Positions 52,001 to 59,667 are shown, counted from the stretch's first letter. The stretch: 64,000 nt of DNA from Planctomycetota bacterium (GCA_013152205.1 JAADGV010000009.1:36301-100300), one strand, 5' to 3'. The notes: generated from the letters alone by a model not told the origin. Made by a program: numbers and translations.

Positions 52001-53154
52001 TGGTGGCGACGGGGACGCCGGAGGAAGTGGTGGCGCAAAAGCGGAAAGCGGAAAGCGGAAAGCAGGTTGCTTCTCATACGGCCGCTGCGCTTGCTCCAGT
52101 GCTTGAGGCTGGGCCGTATGTGAAGCGGCAGCGGTTCGATTTTGCGGCAGCGGACGCTAAACAAGAGGGCGACCTTGATATCAACGACCTGGGCAGTAGC
52201 GTGAAGATGCCTTGGGAAATTGACGGTCGCCGGTGGCATACGCGGGATCGAGTGAGTCGGGCTGGCCAGCCGTGTCGTTGGGATGGCAAGATTTTGGATA
52301 CCATCGAGCGGCGGATTCAAGAGATGGGCCAGTTCAGTCCGACCAACTGGAACACGCGTACCATCGTCGAGGTAGCGGCGGAGAAGAAGGGCGATGGTTG
52401 GTTTTTTCACGCGATCACCGGCGAGCCTTGGCTGGTCAAGTTGAAGTTTCGCACGGCGAAAAATACGTTTCAACGCGATCAGTTGATGACCGACCTAGAT
52501 TTCAAACCGCTGAACGATCTTCCAGAGATCGAAGCCTACGGCAACACTTCGCGGGTGAAGTGCAAAAATCTGCGCGGGCCGTGGCAGGAAGTGCAGATTG
52601 CTGCCTATGGTTGGGAAGAAATCGATACGCCGGCGTTCTGGACGTTTCTGGAAAAAGCAGTTGCCGGTTTCCGCAAGTTTACGGAGCGAGTAGAAAAAAA
52701 TCCCGAAGATGTGATGCCTTGGAAAGTGTTGGGCCGTAAGTGGCATCTTGCCCGAAAGGGTTTTCCGCCAGGCAAGAAGCCTGTCTGGTCGGGCGAAATT
52801 TTAGAAGAGCTGCTAGAGCGGCTCAGCGATATTAGCCGCGGGCAACTTTTGTGGAACAATCAGCAAGTGGTTCACATTATGGTTCCCGAGCAGCGTGAGC
52901 CTTGGGCTTCGGTTTACACCAAGCGTTTAGCGGGTATCGATGTAGTGCTGAACGGCCCTGCTGGTGTTTTTGCGACGGGACGAATTGCTGAACTGGCTTC
53001 GCAACGGGCAATTGCGAACGATGGAAATGACCGCGACCAAGTCAAATTCCGTTTTGTGACCCCCGAAGACTTGATACAAGGCGACCTGGACGCCTTTTTG
53101 GCCGAACATTTACAGGCAGTACGCGGCGAGTCGTCGTCGTTTGCGGCTGGGTGA
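46072..53154 (+). CDS. uvrA: Tandem-fused double UvrA with C-terminal extension
   Basis: 2360 residues from the ATG at 46072 (a TTG 16 codons earlier is possible). Unit 1 (about 1-1010) and unit 2 (about 1027-2010) are each a full UvrA. Four Walker A sites lie at G33, G696, G1057 and G1703, with four ABC signatures and zinc-module CxxC pairs in both units (CSQCSRP, CEACSGNG, CPDCDVP, CDACDGAG). UvrA works as a dimer, so this chain may be a covalent dimer. Residues 2030-2360 form an extra domain of unknown function (RDRVSRAGQPCRWDGKILD). Five short repeats are read in frame, mostly at unit or domain borders. Confidence 0.93.
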   Translation: MPASDITIKGAREHNLCDVDLVLPRNKLICLTGVSGSGKSSLAFDTLYAEGQRRYVESLSTFARQFLGQMPKPDVDHISGLSPSISIAQKSAGSNPRSTVGTITEIYDFLRVLYARVGQGHCSQCSRPITAQSREQIVARILGQPAKTKFALLAPIVRQQKGEFRDLCDDLLKQGFVRARVDGEIVQLTDDLLLDRQMRHDIEVVVDRLVNGPSIRSRLAEAVELALKVGQGNIIVAVDHGDAVATEDEETRTRQQRKRGIEGDVVLSADYACNHCGLSFQPPSPQLFSFNSPQGMCYECDGLGQMFSFDPTKLVTSPEKSVAQGCIELIGKWKDLGRWKRHIYKGVAESIERKQELAAGTLSETPWAELSTEHQYLWLWGAGEEHITYTWRAGKNSQKYGGTFDGLIPELLEKYRGAKSKSLIAKLEKFMNVIGCPDCLGQRLNPQSRAVRLTTAHKGFAEQPELTLPEVSELPIDEAAEFFSKLVLDKTGQKIASEVLKEIRGRLGFLINVGLEYLSLHRTAPTLSGGETQRIRLAGQIGCGLVGVLYILDEPSIGLHPRDNDRLLATLERLRDQGNTVVVVEHDEDTMRAADEIIDFGPGPGVRGGEVVAHGNLEKIMKSKRSVTGAFLSGRRKIEVPKKRRVWKGGQTASGNDEIRMTNDEFPTLRLVGARHNNLKNIDIEIPLGTFVCLTGASGSGKSSIFSDILVESLRRDLNGGKGSPGDHDRIEGLEHLDKMIAIDQSPIGRTPRSNPATYIKVFDEIRSLYALLPESKRRGYKPGRFSFNVAGGRCEACSGNGSNKLEMDFLADVWITCNVCQGHRFNHESLQVQYKGKSIAEVLEMDVQQALEHFENIPKIKQKLETLHAVGLDYMKLGQPSPTLSGGEAQRIKLARELVKKSTGKTLYMLDEPTTGLHFADIELLLKVLHDFVDAGNTVLVVEHNLDVVKTADWIIDVGPGGGKFGGEVVATGTPEGIVEGIRNSQSEFVSHTAIALAPHLNENGGARAQAVADKAKGKRPQVKPATHIVVEGAEEHNLRNVSVKIPRDEFTVFCGPSGSGKSSLAMDTIYAEGQRRYVESLSSYARQFIGQLQKPRVESIEGLSPAIAIEQRTTGHSPRSTVGTVTEIYDYFRILLSRLGQMHCPDCDVPVGTQSADEVIDAILDLPEGTKLYLMAPVELAAGQRYEDLWQMLNTNGYVRARVDNQTYELNAMPTVDRRRKHKVEVIVDRVTIRKSGRARLADSVENALALGRGVCHTAIANTKVPEKRWETKVHSQHLVCSDCGRSFEPLSPHHFSFNSTLGWCSACEGLGSEVGADPAAFLRGTQLTLAEGAVLAWPGVEQPMFGPMLTALSEYTGLPTDVPFDQLSPRHRRVVLYGTGEEWIEVKPKAERGKRKKAKTLGFPLFTFRFQYKGLYPALEEAARLSPRLRARLDHLVDEIECSECGGSRLRDDASAVRFAGRTIGEYCRLPLGELLKEVKKWKLGAAERKVAGDLAREIINRLTFLVDVGLEYLTVGRSAPTLSGGESQRIRLASQVGSGLCGVLYVLDEPTIGLHPRDNTRLIAALHKLRDLGNTLLVVEHDRDVVESADGLLDFGPAAGRLGGEIVARGTPAEVAKRRKSVTGPYLSGKKAIGVPKNRRMQSSDCGLRNKKKNSGSKKSAFRTPNSEFPMLRILGARHHNLKNIDVQFPLGTLTAVTGVSGSGKSSLVQDILYNQLARSLHRASTNPGAHDRLVGVENIDKVIRVDQRALGNTPTSNPATYTGVFELIRQLFGQLPEAKLRGYSARRFSFNVPGGRCDACDGAGQLCIEMHFLPDVWVDCDTCHGKRYSPETLEVRYRGRSIADVLGISCSEALELFENIPKIRRILQTLCDVGLGYVSLGQSAATLSGGEAQRVKLASELARPDTGKTLYILDEPTTGLHFDDIAKLLDVLHRLVDLGNTVVVIEHNLDVIKQADWVIDIGPEAGSGGGEVVATGTPEEVVAQKRKAESGKQVASHTAAALAPVLEAGPYVKRQRFDFAAADAKQEGDLDINDLGSSVKMPWEIDGRRWHTRDRVSRAGQPCRWDGKILDTIERRIQEMGQFSPTNWNTRTIVEVAAEKKGDGWFFHAITGEPWLVKLKFRTAKNTFQRDQLMTDLDFKPLNDLPEIEAYGNTSRVKCKNLRGPWQEVQIAAYGWEEIDTPAFWTFLEKAVAGFRKFTERVEKNPEDVMPWKVLGRKWHLARKGFPPGKKPVWSGEILEELLERLSDISRGQLLWNNQQVVHIMVPEQREPWASVYTKRLAGIDVVLNGPAGVFATGRIAELASQRAIANDGNDRDQVKFRFVTPEDLIQGDLDAFLAEHLQAVRGESSSFAAG
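48037..48061 (+). repeat. Family A repeat read in frame inside uvrA
   Basis: 25 nt identical to 7888-7912, the left flank of the four-helix-bundle gene. It encodes [11 protein letters not shown] (from residue 656) in the linker between the two ATPase halves of unit 1. Confidence 0.95.
49013..49043 (+). repeat. Family B repeat read in frame inside uvrA
   Basis: GGAATTCGCAATTCGCAATC type units encoding GIRNSQSEF (about residues 981-990) at the end of unit 1. Confidence 0.7.
50244..50311 (+). repeat. AAAGCGGAAA inverted repeat read in frame inside uvrA (family H)
   Basis: The left arm 50244-50268 and right arm 50287-50311 are inverse copies at 22 of 25 positions. They are translated as a Lys/Arg-rich then Phe-rich segment (about residues 1391-1414) in unit 2. 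Confidence 0.85.
51009..51091 (+). repeat. Family B inverted repeat read in frame inside uvrA
   Basis: GAGTTCGGATTGCGGATTGC at the left faces TCCGCATTCCGAACTCCGAA at the right. It encodes about residues 1646-1674, the ATPase linker of unit 2, at the position homologous to the family A copy in unit 1. Confidence 0.85.
52038..52063 (+). repeat. GGAAAGC tandem repeat in uvrA (family H)
   Basis: Three and a half GCGGAAA units encoding KRKAESGK (about residues 1989-1997) at the end of unit 2, homologous in place to 49013-49043 in unit 1. Confidence 0.75.
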
Positions 53155-53178
53155 TCCTGCCGTGCCTGTGAAAAAAGC

Positions 53179-53208
53179 CGTGGGGCTGGCGAAATTGCAA
53201 GCCCCACG
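53179..53208. terminator. Bidirectional hairpin after the giant uvrA
   Basis: CGTGGGGCT / AGCCCCACG stem with a 12-nt loop between convergent genes. An A-tract on the left gives a U-tract for the minus strand only. Confidence 0.65.
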
Positions 53209-53240
53209 ACCGGTTAAGATTCAGCGTCGATCCTTCGGCT

Positions 53241-53762
53241 CTATTTTTCGTCCGAGGCTTCCGCCGCTGTTTTTGCTTCCTTAGCAGCAGCTTCGGATTT
53301 CTTCAGAGATGCTTCCAGCGCTGCAATTTTGCTGTTTGCTGCCGTAAGCTGCTTTTGCACTTTTGCTACTTTGCCATTGGTCGCGTCCAAAGCCTTCTTC
53401 GCCTCGGCCCCGGCGCTAGTCATTTTGGCTTTGGCATCGTCAACCGCCTTCGTTGCCTTGGTCAACGCCGCCGCTCCTTCTTTTTTCGCATTTACTAAAG
53501 CCGCTTCCGCAGCTGCCTTCGCCTTTTGGGTAGTTTCCTCGAACTTTGCAGCCGCAGCTTTCGCCGCCTCGACCCCTTGTTTCAATGCTGCATTCTCGGA
53601 CAGTAGCTTTTCTGCTTTTTCACTTGCCTCGGCGAATTGCTTTTGAATCTCTGTTTTCTCACTCTTCAGTGCTTCGACCAACTCTTGCTGGTTATCACAA
53701 CCGACACTCGCAAGCATGATGAGAAAAACCGGCAGTAGACGAACAACATTCGTAGCGCGCAT
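53241..53762 (-). CDS. Alanine/lysine-rich coiled-coil lipoprotein
   Basis: 173 residues. A lipobox LASVGC (Cys22) gives a lipid-anchored protein. The mature part is almost entirely a long Ala/Lys/Glu heptad coiled coil (about 30-165). It resembles Lpp/OmpA-like or bacterial fibrous lipoproteins in character, but no family can be named. A role linking the envelope is inference. Confidence 0.75.
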   Translation of the reverse strand: MRATNVVRLLPVFLIMLASVGCDNQQELVEALKSEKTEIQKQFAEASEKAEKLLSENAALKQGVEAAKAAAAKFEETTQKAKAAAEAALVNAKKEGAAALTKATKAVDDAKAKMTSAGAEAKKALDATNGKVAKVQKQLTAANSKIAALEASLKKSEAAAKEAKTAAEASDEK

Positions 53763-54008
53763 TGGTACTACTCCTACTCAGAAACGTGCTTAAAAACACG
53801 AAAGGCCGGTGATGGCAGGATCGCCAATTACGTTGACGACACACCAGCCAGAATACGAGCATTATCTCCACCGCACAGGGCTCTGTAAACCGGGTAGCCC
53901 GCAGGGTATTGTTTTTCGCAACAGCGCTTGCTAAAAAACTCGAAGTAACGCTTCAGTCGAATGAAGCGGAAACCAAATTGGTAGAGATTTCAAACTGAAA
54001 AGAAAGGA

Positions 54009-54237
54009 GCCCGCGAATCACGCAGCGCTGCCTCAAGCCGCAACCAAATAGGTAAGAATTTCTCGCATAAGCGATAAGTCGCAAAGAAAACAAGAAAGAA
54101 GGAAAGGATCGTCTCGCAGAGGCGCAGAGACAGCAGAGAAAACCGGACTGTTGTAGCTCTGCCGTCTCAGCGCCTCTGCGAGATCGAAGAAACGAGTTCA
54201 TCGAGAACAATAGAAGTCATTCGCGTGATTCGCGGGC
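54009..54237. repeat. Nested inverted repeats (families D and C)
   Basis: The outer arms GCCCGCGAATCACGC (54009-54023 and 54223-54237) are perfect inverses. The inner arms 54107-54138 and 54157-54185 (CTCGCAGAGGCGC) are imperfect inverses. The layout repeats that of 12613-12921. Confidence 0.85.
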
Positions 54238-54351
54238 CTTATTGAGTTATGCGCTAGGAAAGCGACGATGCACACATCAATGTTATGCCGGCGTTTTTAC
54301 TTTGATTAGGGATTTTCTCGCAGGGGCGTTAAGTCGCAAAAAAAACAACAC

Positions 54352-54393
54352 AAAAAAGGCCGGCAGTGCGATACGCATTTGCCGGCCTTTTTT
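54352..54393. terminator. Strong bidirectional terminator
   Basis: AAAAAAGGCCGGCA and TGCCGGCCTTTTTT form a 14-bp stem with a 14-nt loop. On the minus strand it ends the small basic protein gene. Confidence 0.85.
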
Positions 54394-54420
54394 GTGCTGC
54401 TTCCAAGCCACCTGAACTGC

Positions 54421-54630
54421 TTATTCTGTGCCTTCCTCGCCCTCTTCCACTTTCTTCTTTTTCTTCTTCATCACGAGCTTACGTACGCGAACCTTTGGCA
54501 GCCCTAGAGGCGAATCGCCCTCTTGCCAGCGGTCGGTTTCCTTGAGCTTCTCAAGCCGCTCTCCGCGAGTTAGTACACTCCGGTTTCCTGCTCCGCCACG
54601 ACGTATTTTTAAGCTTTTGTCGATTGTCAT
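54421..54630 (-). CDS. Small basic protein of the PVC group
   Basis: 69 residues. The N-terminus MTIDKSLKIRRGGAGNRSVL and the LTRGERLEKLKE helix match the small basic protein family found across Planctomycetes, Verrucomicrobia and Chlamydiae. A Lys-rich stretch (KKKKKK) is near the C-terminus. A nucleic-acid or ribosome association is suspected from charge and conservation but not shown. A strong terminator follows. Monocistronic. Confidence 0.85.
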   Translation of the reverse strand: MTIDKSLKIRRGGAGNRSVLTRGERLEKLKETDRWQEGDSPLGLPKVRVRKLVMKKKKKKVEEGEEGTE

Positions 54631-54962
54631 CTAGTCCACTCCCCATTTTGGGCATGGGTATTGTCTGTTTGTGTGAAAATAACCGAATCACCCAATATAC
54701 AGAGGATAGCCCTGGGCTGCAATGCTCGCAAAAACGAGGGTAGTGGGGCAGTTTTAGCCAGGCGGGGGCCCCCTGAGTTCTGCTGCAAGTCCGAAACGGG
54801 TGAAATAACCGGGCTAGCATCGTCGAGATTTATTCGATAAGAGTGGTCTGGAAACCGCTTTTAGTTTAACCCCTGCCCCCTATTGTGCCGAGTAATTTGA
54901 TTGTGCCGTCTGAGTATTTTGAGTATCTTGAGGTGGTACGCTTATGGCACTGGGTATCTAGC
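54631..54962. other. Intergenic region, divergent
   Basis: About 330 bp between the small basic protein gene and the export cluster; it must carry promoters for both. No operator or repeat was recognised. Confidence 0.4.
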
Positions 54963-55445
54963 ATGTTTTACCGTAACCACAACTTGAAGCGAGCGATTGG
55001 CCTTTTGGGAGTCGCCCTTGCTCTGTTGTCTGGTATCCAGCAGGGCCACTCTTTCTGTTTTCGTGCCGGTAGTAGCTCCCCTTTGGCGACAGCCGAGGCG
55101 GCTGGTAGCTTGGTCGACGTTTGTAACTGTTGCTCTCGCACGTGTAACGAAAGACAAAAAAAATACTTTTCGTCTACTGAGGGTGGGAATGATGCCAGCC
55201 AAGACGATTCCAGTCCCTGCCCGGCGACTTGCTGGTGCCATCAGTCGCTAGTACCTTTGGGTTTGCCAACAGGTGCGCCTGAGCCTGTGGATCTTTTAGC
55301 CCAAAGCTTGGGCCAATTTCACCTGCCCATGGCAGCGTCCGCAGGCTGCGAACAAGGTTCGCTGTATGATTTGGAAACGACGTTCGACGCATCGATTGGA
55401 TCTTCGACGTTGCGATGCGCCAAGCTCTGCCGCTTCCTGATCTAA
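54963..55445 (+). CDS. Secreted Cys-rich protein at the head of the export cluster
   Basis: 160 residues from the ATG at 54963, where a signal peptide begins (about 1-30); GTG starts up to 78 nt earlier are possible. The mature part has clustered Cys and His: VCNCCSRTCNE and SPCPATCWCHQSL. Such residues suit metal binding. No family recognised. The HMA protein gene follows 146 bp downstream on the same strand, so a metal-related role is inferred. Confidence 0.6.
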   Translation: MFYRNHNLKRAIGLLGVALALLSGIQQGHSFCFRAGSSSPLATAEAAGSLVDVCNCCSRTCNERQKKYFSSTEGGNDASQDDSSPCPATCWCHQSLVPLGLPTGAPEPVDLLAQSLGQFHLPMAASAGCEQGSLYDLETTFDASIGSSTLRCAKLCRFLI

Positions 55446-55591
55446 TCCCTCTTTCTACAAGCCCTCTGCTTGCGTAGTCCGAACCCTATTGGAATGTGGC
55501 TGCTTGCCACTCCAACATTTGTGGCTCTTGCTGCGCCCCCGCCGTAGTTTATTTGTTATCCCCAACCAAGGAAGAGAAGGAGAAGACAATT

Positions 55592-56266
55592 ATGCGCATG
55601 AAATACTGGGCGATCGTTGCGCCCTTACTAGTATTTGCTGCTGAACCGACCTCTGTCGCAGAAGCGGCAACACCCCAGGCACGCAATCAGCAGGTGCAAA
55701 TTTTTGCCGAGGAAATGTGCTGTAAAGGATGTGCCAAAAAAGTGGCGGGGCGGCTTTACGCTGCTCGTGGTGTGAAGACCGTGAAGGTCGACCTGAAAAA
55801 GAAAACAGTTACCGTCTCTTTGCCGCAACCCAATGCTGCCATGCTTGGCAAGTTGTGGCAAGCGGTCGAGCAAGGCGAAGGCGGTCCGACGAAGCTAGTT
55901 ACCACAGAAGCGACCTATACGCTCACTCCAGCTAGCGCAACGCAGGCAAAGCAGTCGGTGTTTACGATCGCGATCGACAACCTCCATTGCAAAGGATGTG
56001 CGAAAAAGATTGCTGCTCAGCTTTACGCACTCAAGGGCGTCACCAAAGTGAGCGCCGATATGCAAAAAGAGACGCTGGTTGTCAAGACGAGCCCCCAAGC
56101 CAAGGTTTCGCCTTGGCGAATTATCAATGCGGTCGCGCAAGCCAACGAGCGACCGCTCGCAGTTTCCGGTCCCCATGGCAAGTTGGCGATTGAGTGGGCG
56201 AATCCGCGAGCCACCAAAAATCATCAACAAGCCCAGCAGACGAATCAAAGAGGAATCCAAAGATGA
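55592..56266 (+). CDS. Secreted protein with two heavy-metal-associated domains
   Basis: 224 residues from the ATG at 55592, with AAGGAG 9 nt upstream; the open frame extends 32 codons earlier but the signal peptide (about 5-26) starts here. Two HMA ferredoxin-like domains follow: MCCKGCAKK (Cys44, Cys47; about 34-105) and LHCKGCAKK (Cys133, Cys136; about 122-195). HMA domains bind soft metals such as copper. Being exported, it may hand metal to or sense it for the efflux system below. Its stop overlaps the next ATG. Confidence 0.82.
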   Translation: MRMKYWAIVAPLLVFAAEPTSVAEAATPQARNQQVQIFAEEMCCKGCAKKVAGRLYAARGVKTVKVDLKKKTVTVSLPQPNAAMLGKLWQAVEQGEGGPTKLVTTEATYTLTPASATQAKQSVFTIAIDNLHCKGCAKKIAAQLYALKGVTKVSADMQKETLVVKTSPQAKVSPWRIINAVAQANERPLAVSGPHGKLAIEWANPRATKNHQQAQQTNQRGIQR

Positions 56267-56814
56267 AAAACGAAATTTTAACGGCAACGTTATCGATAGC
56301 CACGCTCGCGATCATCGCCGGATGTGGAACAGCGCCAGCGTCGACTCCGCAGCAATCAGAAGCTACGGCGAACCCCGCTGCTAATGTTGACGCAAGCCTG
56401 TACAAGCTAGCGGAAGAACCCGACGGGGCGATTGGAGTGATCATGGCCCGAGAATCGGCTGAAGACGGGGCCCCGCTAATACTTGTGGGTCGCATTGGCG
56501 GATCGGCTAATCCCTGGATAGAGGGCCGAGCGGCCTTCATGCTGTTGGATGCCTCGATGTCGGTTGTTGCCGAAGGCGATGCTTCAGACGAGGGCGAAGA
56601 CGAGATCTGCATGGGCGACTGTTGTGCCACAGAACGGCTCGATTGTACGACGCTTGTAAAAGTCGTTGATTCGCAGGGGAAGATTGTGCCGGTCGATTCT
56701 CGCAAACTGCTGGGACTCAAAGAATCTGACATGGTTGTTGTCGAAGGAACGGCTAAGAAAGACGATAGCGGAAATTTTGTGATGCTCGCTAGGGGCATTT
56801 ACGTTCGGAAGTAA
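56263..56814 (+). CDS. Lipoprotein of the export cluster
   Basis: 183 residues. Overlaps the HMA gene by ATGA with AGAGGA upstream. The lipobox is IIAGC (Cys21). The mature domain is beta-rich with ICMGDCCATERLDC (Cys cluster) and ESDMVVVEGTAKKDDSGN, giving an OB-fold-like impression. No family recognised. Position between the HMA protein and the permease suggests a metal-linked accessory of the exporter. Confidence 0.7.
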   Translation: MKNEILTATLSIATLAIIAGCGTAPASTPQQSEATANPAANVDASLYKLAEEPDGAIGVIMARESAEDGAPLILVGRIGGSANPWIEGRAAFMLLDASMSVVAEGDASDEGEDEICMGDCCATERLDCTTLVKVVDSQGKIVPVDSRKLLGLKESDMVVVEGTAKKDDSGNFVMLARGIYVRK

Positions 56815-56871
56815 CTTTAGTGGTTTGCGGCCTTGTGCTGCGTTGCAGCACGGCTGTGGGAGAATAACGAA

Positions 56872-58041
56872 ATGCTTGGTCAACGACTTTTGCCCTGGGA
56901 CTATGGTGTGCGGAATTTGTTTCGTCGCCCCTCACGTAGCGTGCTGACGCTTGGCGGACTCACCATTGTGGTGCTGCTGGTGCTGGTTGTGGTTGGATTT
57001 ATCCGTGGGCTGGAAAAATCGCTTGCAGCTACGGGCAATCCGAATGTCGTGTTGGTTTACGCACTTTCGTCCGCGGCGGATGTCGAGAATTCGTCGATCG
57101 CGGGACGAACCCCTGCCCTGTTGGCGGCAAGCGTCGATGGCGTTCGCAGTCAGTATGGCGTGGAATATGTTTCGCCCGAGCTGTACCTTGGCACACGGAT
57201 TTCGACCGCCAACATGGAAGAACCTGGCATGGGTTTGGTCCGCGGAGTAACGACGGCCGCACCGTTGGTACGCAGTCAGGTGCAGCTTGCCGAAGGCACT
57301 TGGCCGCAGGCAGGCGAGGTGATGGTCGGTCGCCTGGCACATTCAAAATTGGGAGCGAGCGAAGAAGACCTTGCGCTGGGCCAACAGATAACCTTCGATG
57401 GTCATAGCTGGACGATCAGTGGGCGATTTACTGCGGCCGGCTCGGCATTCGAGTCGGAAATTTGGGCACCGCTGGCCGATCTGCAAACCGCGCTCAAACG
57501 GCAAGATCTTAGCTTGGTCGCAGTCGGCATGGATTCGCCCGATCGGGTTGCTGATGTCGACATGTTCTGTCGTGAACGAGTCGACCTGGAATTGAAGGCG
57601 GTCTCTGAAAGCGGTTACTACGCAGATATGCAGAAGCACTACAAGCCAGTCCGCATGTTGGGATGGGTCGTGGTGGCCTTGGTCGCTGGCTCGGGGATTT
57701 TTGCTGGGCTCAACACGATGTATGGAGCTGTCGTGGGTAGGGCACGCGAGTTGGCCACCCTTCAGGCACTCGGATTTCGCCGTCGTGCGATCATGCTGAC
57801 ACTCATCCAAGAGGCAACGCTGCTCGCGTGTGCCGGTGCGTTGGTGGCATGCATCGTCGGGCTCACGATGGTCGACGGCGCAGCAATTCGTTTCACCATG
57901 GGCGCCTTTATGCTGAAAGTCGACAGCGTTGGTATTTCGGTTGCTTGCGGGGTTGCAATTTTGTTGGGTGTTGTCGGGGCGATTCCTCCGGCGTTGAAGG
58001 CGATGCGGCTTCCGGTGGCTGAAGCGATTAAATCAATTTAG
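56872..58041 (+). CDS. MacB/FtsX-type ABC transporter permease 1
   Basis: 389 residues from the ATG at 56872 (GGGAG 9 nt upstream); an earlier in-frame start adds 13 unrelated residues. One membrane helix (about 20-42) precedes a large periplasmic domain (MacB_PCD type, about 45-260), then three C-terminal helices with the FtsX block NTMYGAVVGRARELATLQALGFRRR. It pairs with the second permease and the ATPase downstream in the same operon. Confidence 0.9.
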   Translation: MLGQRLLPWDYGVRNLFRRPSRSVLTLGGLTIVVLLVLVVVGFIRGLEKSLAATGNPNVVLVYALSSAADVENSSIAGRTPALLAASVDGVRSQYGVEYVSPELYLGTRISTANMEEPGMGLVRGVTTAAPLVRSQVQLAEGTWPQAGEVMVGRLAHSKLGASEEDLALGQQITFDGHSWTISGRFTAAGSAFESEIWAPLADLQTALKRQDLSLVAVGMDSPDRVADVDMFCRERVDLELKAVSESGYYADMQKHYKPVRMLGWVVVALVAGSGIFAGLNTMYGAVVGRARELATLQALGFRRRAIMLTLIQEATLLACAGALVACIVGLTMVDGAAIRFTMGAFMLKVDSVGISVACGVAILLGVVGAIPPALKAMRLPVAEAIKSI

Positions 58042-58104
58042 GAAAAACCGTGCGATGCGTGGCAGCAGCCGTGTTGCCACGCAACACAAGGAACTATAAA
58101 CATC

Positions 58105-59667
58105 ATGTCGAACAAAAATTCACAACTTGACCTCAGCCAGTTGGCTGTTGATCGAGGCCAGCCCGCGAAGGCGAAAGCAAAGATCAAGCGATCTTGGCTG
58201 ACGCGATATATTTTGCCTGGGGGCATTCTGGTCGGCTTTTTGAGCCTATTTGGGTGGGCCGCTCGTGATAGCTTTTTGCCGGCTCAGTCGATTACGATCA
58301 CGCCCGTGGTGGTGAGTCGTGCGGAGATCCAGCGAGAAGGCACGCCGCTTTTTCAGGCGGCAGGGTGGATTGAGCCTCGACCAACGCCGGTGATGGCCTC
58401 GGCGCTGTCACCCGGTGTTATCCTCGACATGCTAGTGATCGAAGGGCAACACGTCGAAAAAGGCGAGCCCGTTGCGACGCTCATTGATACCGATGCCAAG
58501 TTGGCTCTTGCTCAGGCGAAGGCGAAACATACGTTGCAACAGGCCGAAGTCGACCGTGCGGCAGCGACTTTGACAGCAGCTAAAACCAACCTTGCCAAGC
58601 CGGTCAACCTACAAGCCTCGCTCGCCGATGCAGGTGCAATACTTGCTGAAACACAGCTTGCTCTCGGCAATCTTCCATACGCGCTCGATGCCGCCCAAAC
58701 GAAACAAAAACTGGCTGCGGAGAATGTTCGGCGCAAAGTGCTTGCTGGCGATGCGATTACCGGGAGAATCTTGCGAGAAGCGCGTGCGGAATTGGCCACT
58801 GCGACCAATGCAGTGAACGAGCTGACTGCCCGCAAGCCGACGCTCTCGCTGCAACTGAAATCGCTTCAACAAAAGTGGGATGTCTCGGCTGAGAAGCTCA
58901 AGCTCCTGACCGAGGAGACTCGTGCCGCAGCAGAAGCCGAGGCGAATTTTACCGTGGCCAAGGCAAAATCGGAGCAGACGCGGCTTGAGGTTGAAGTGGC
59001 TGAGCTTCGCCTAGAGCGAATGATTGTGCGATCGCCGATTACCGGGTGTGTGTTGAGCCTCGACGCACGCCCCGGCCAGAGTCTTACAGGCATCAACCCT
59101 CATTCAGCACAAGGTTCGAGCGCTGTGGTTAGCCTGTACGATCCGCACCGACTGCAAGTTCGGGTCGACGTGCGACTAGAGGATGTGCCCCAAGTGCAGA
59201 TCGGTCAGCCAGCGCTTATCGAGACGGCTGCCTTGTCGAAACCAATCGACGGAGTGGTTATCTCAGTGACAACCCTGGCAGACATTCAGAAAAATACGCT
59301 CCAAGTAAAGGTCGCAGTCAGCGATCCGCCCGAGGTAATCAAGCCAGAAATGCTCGGAAAGGTGACGTTCCTTGCACCGCCTTCTCCGGTTGTCGTAGAC
59401 GAACAAGGCGATTCGCCCTTGCGGCTGTTTGTCCCCGAATCGCTTGTGGTGTCGTCCGAGGGTGGAACAAGCGTTTGGGTAGCAAACCTTACAGAAAACC
59501 TTGCGAAACGAAAACACGTAGAAGTAGGCCGTGGTGCGACAGACAATGGCCTAGTCGAGATTACCAGCGGACTTCAGCCAACCGACAAGCTAATTGTCGC
59601 CGGTCGAGAGTCGGTCGCCGAAGGCTCGCGAGTGCGTGTTGCCGGTGAGATGAGAAACCATGAATAG
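58105..59667 (+). CDS. HlyD/MacA-type periplasmic adaptor
   Basis: 520 residues. One N-terminal membrane helix (about 30-52), a biotinyl-lipoyl-like hairpin split around a long helical hairpin (about 140-310), then beta-barrel and membrane-proximal domains (SPITGCVLSLDARPGQSL, VVISVTTLADIQKNTLQVKV). Such adaptors bridge inner-membrane permeases to a TolC outer-membrane channel. AAGGA precedes the ATG. A GxxExxY gene with repeats intervenes before the ATPase. Confidence 0.92.
   Translation: MSNKNSQLDLSQLAVDRGQPAKAKAKIKRSWLTRYILPGGILVGFLSLFGWAARDSFLPAQSITITPVVVSRAEIQREGTPLFQAAGWIEPRPTPVMASALSPGVILDMLVIEGQHVEKGEPVATLIDTDAKLALAQAKAKHTLQQAEVDRAAATLTAAKTNLAKPVNLQASLADAGAILAETQLALGNLPYALDAAQTKQKLAAENVRRKVLAGDAITGRILREARAELATATNAVNELTARKPTLSLQLKSLQQKWDVSAEKLKLLTEETRAAAEAEANFTVAKAKSEQTRLEVEVAELRLERMIVRSPITGCVLSLDARPGQSLTGINPHSAQGSSAVVSLYDPHRLQVRVDVRLEDVPQVQIGQPALIETAALSKPIDGVVISVTTLADIQKNTLQVKVAVSDPPEVIKPEMLGKVTFLAPPSPVVVDEQGDSPLRLFVPESLVVSSEGGTSVWVANLTENLAKRKHVEVGRGATDNGLVEITSGLQPTDKLIVAGRESVAEGSRVRVAGEMRNHE

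Larger units (their letters stand above)
53763..54420. other. Intergenic region holding a nested repeat and a terminator
   Basis: 658 bp without a gene. Nested inverted repeats at 54009-54237 and the terminator at 54352-54393 occupy most of it. 53763-54000 shows nothing recognised. Confidence 0.6.

Noticed and set aside
46399..52859. Many antisense open frames across the giant uvrA
   Set aside because: They mirror the coding bias of the real gene and lack start signals.
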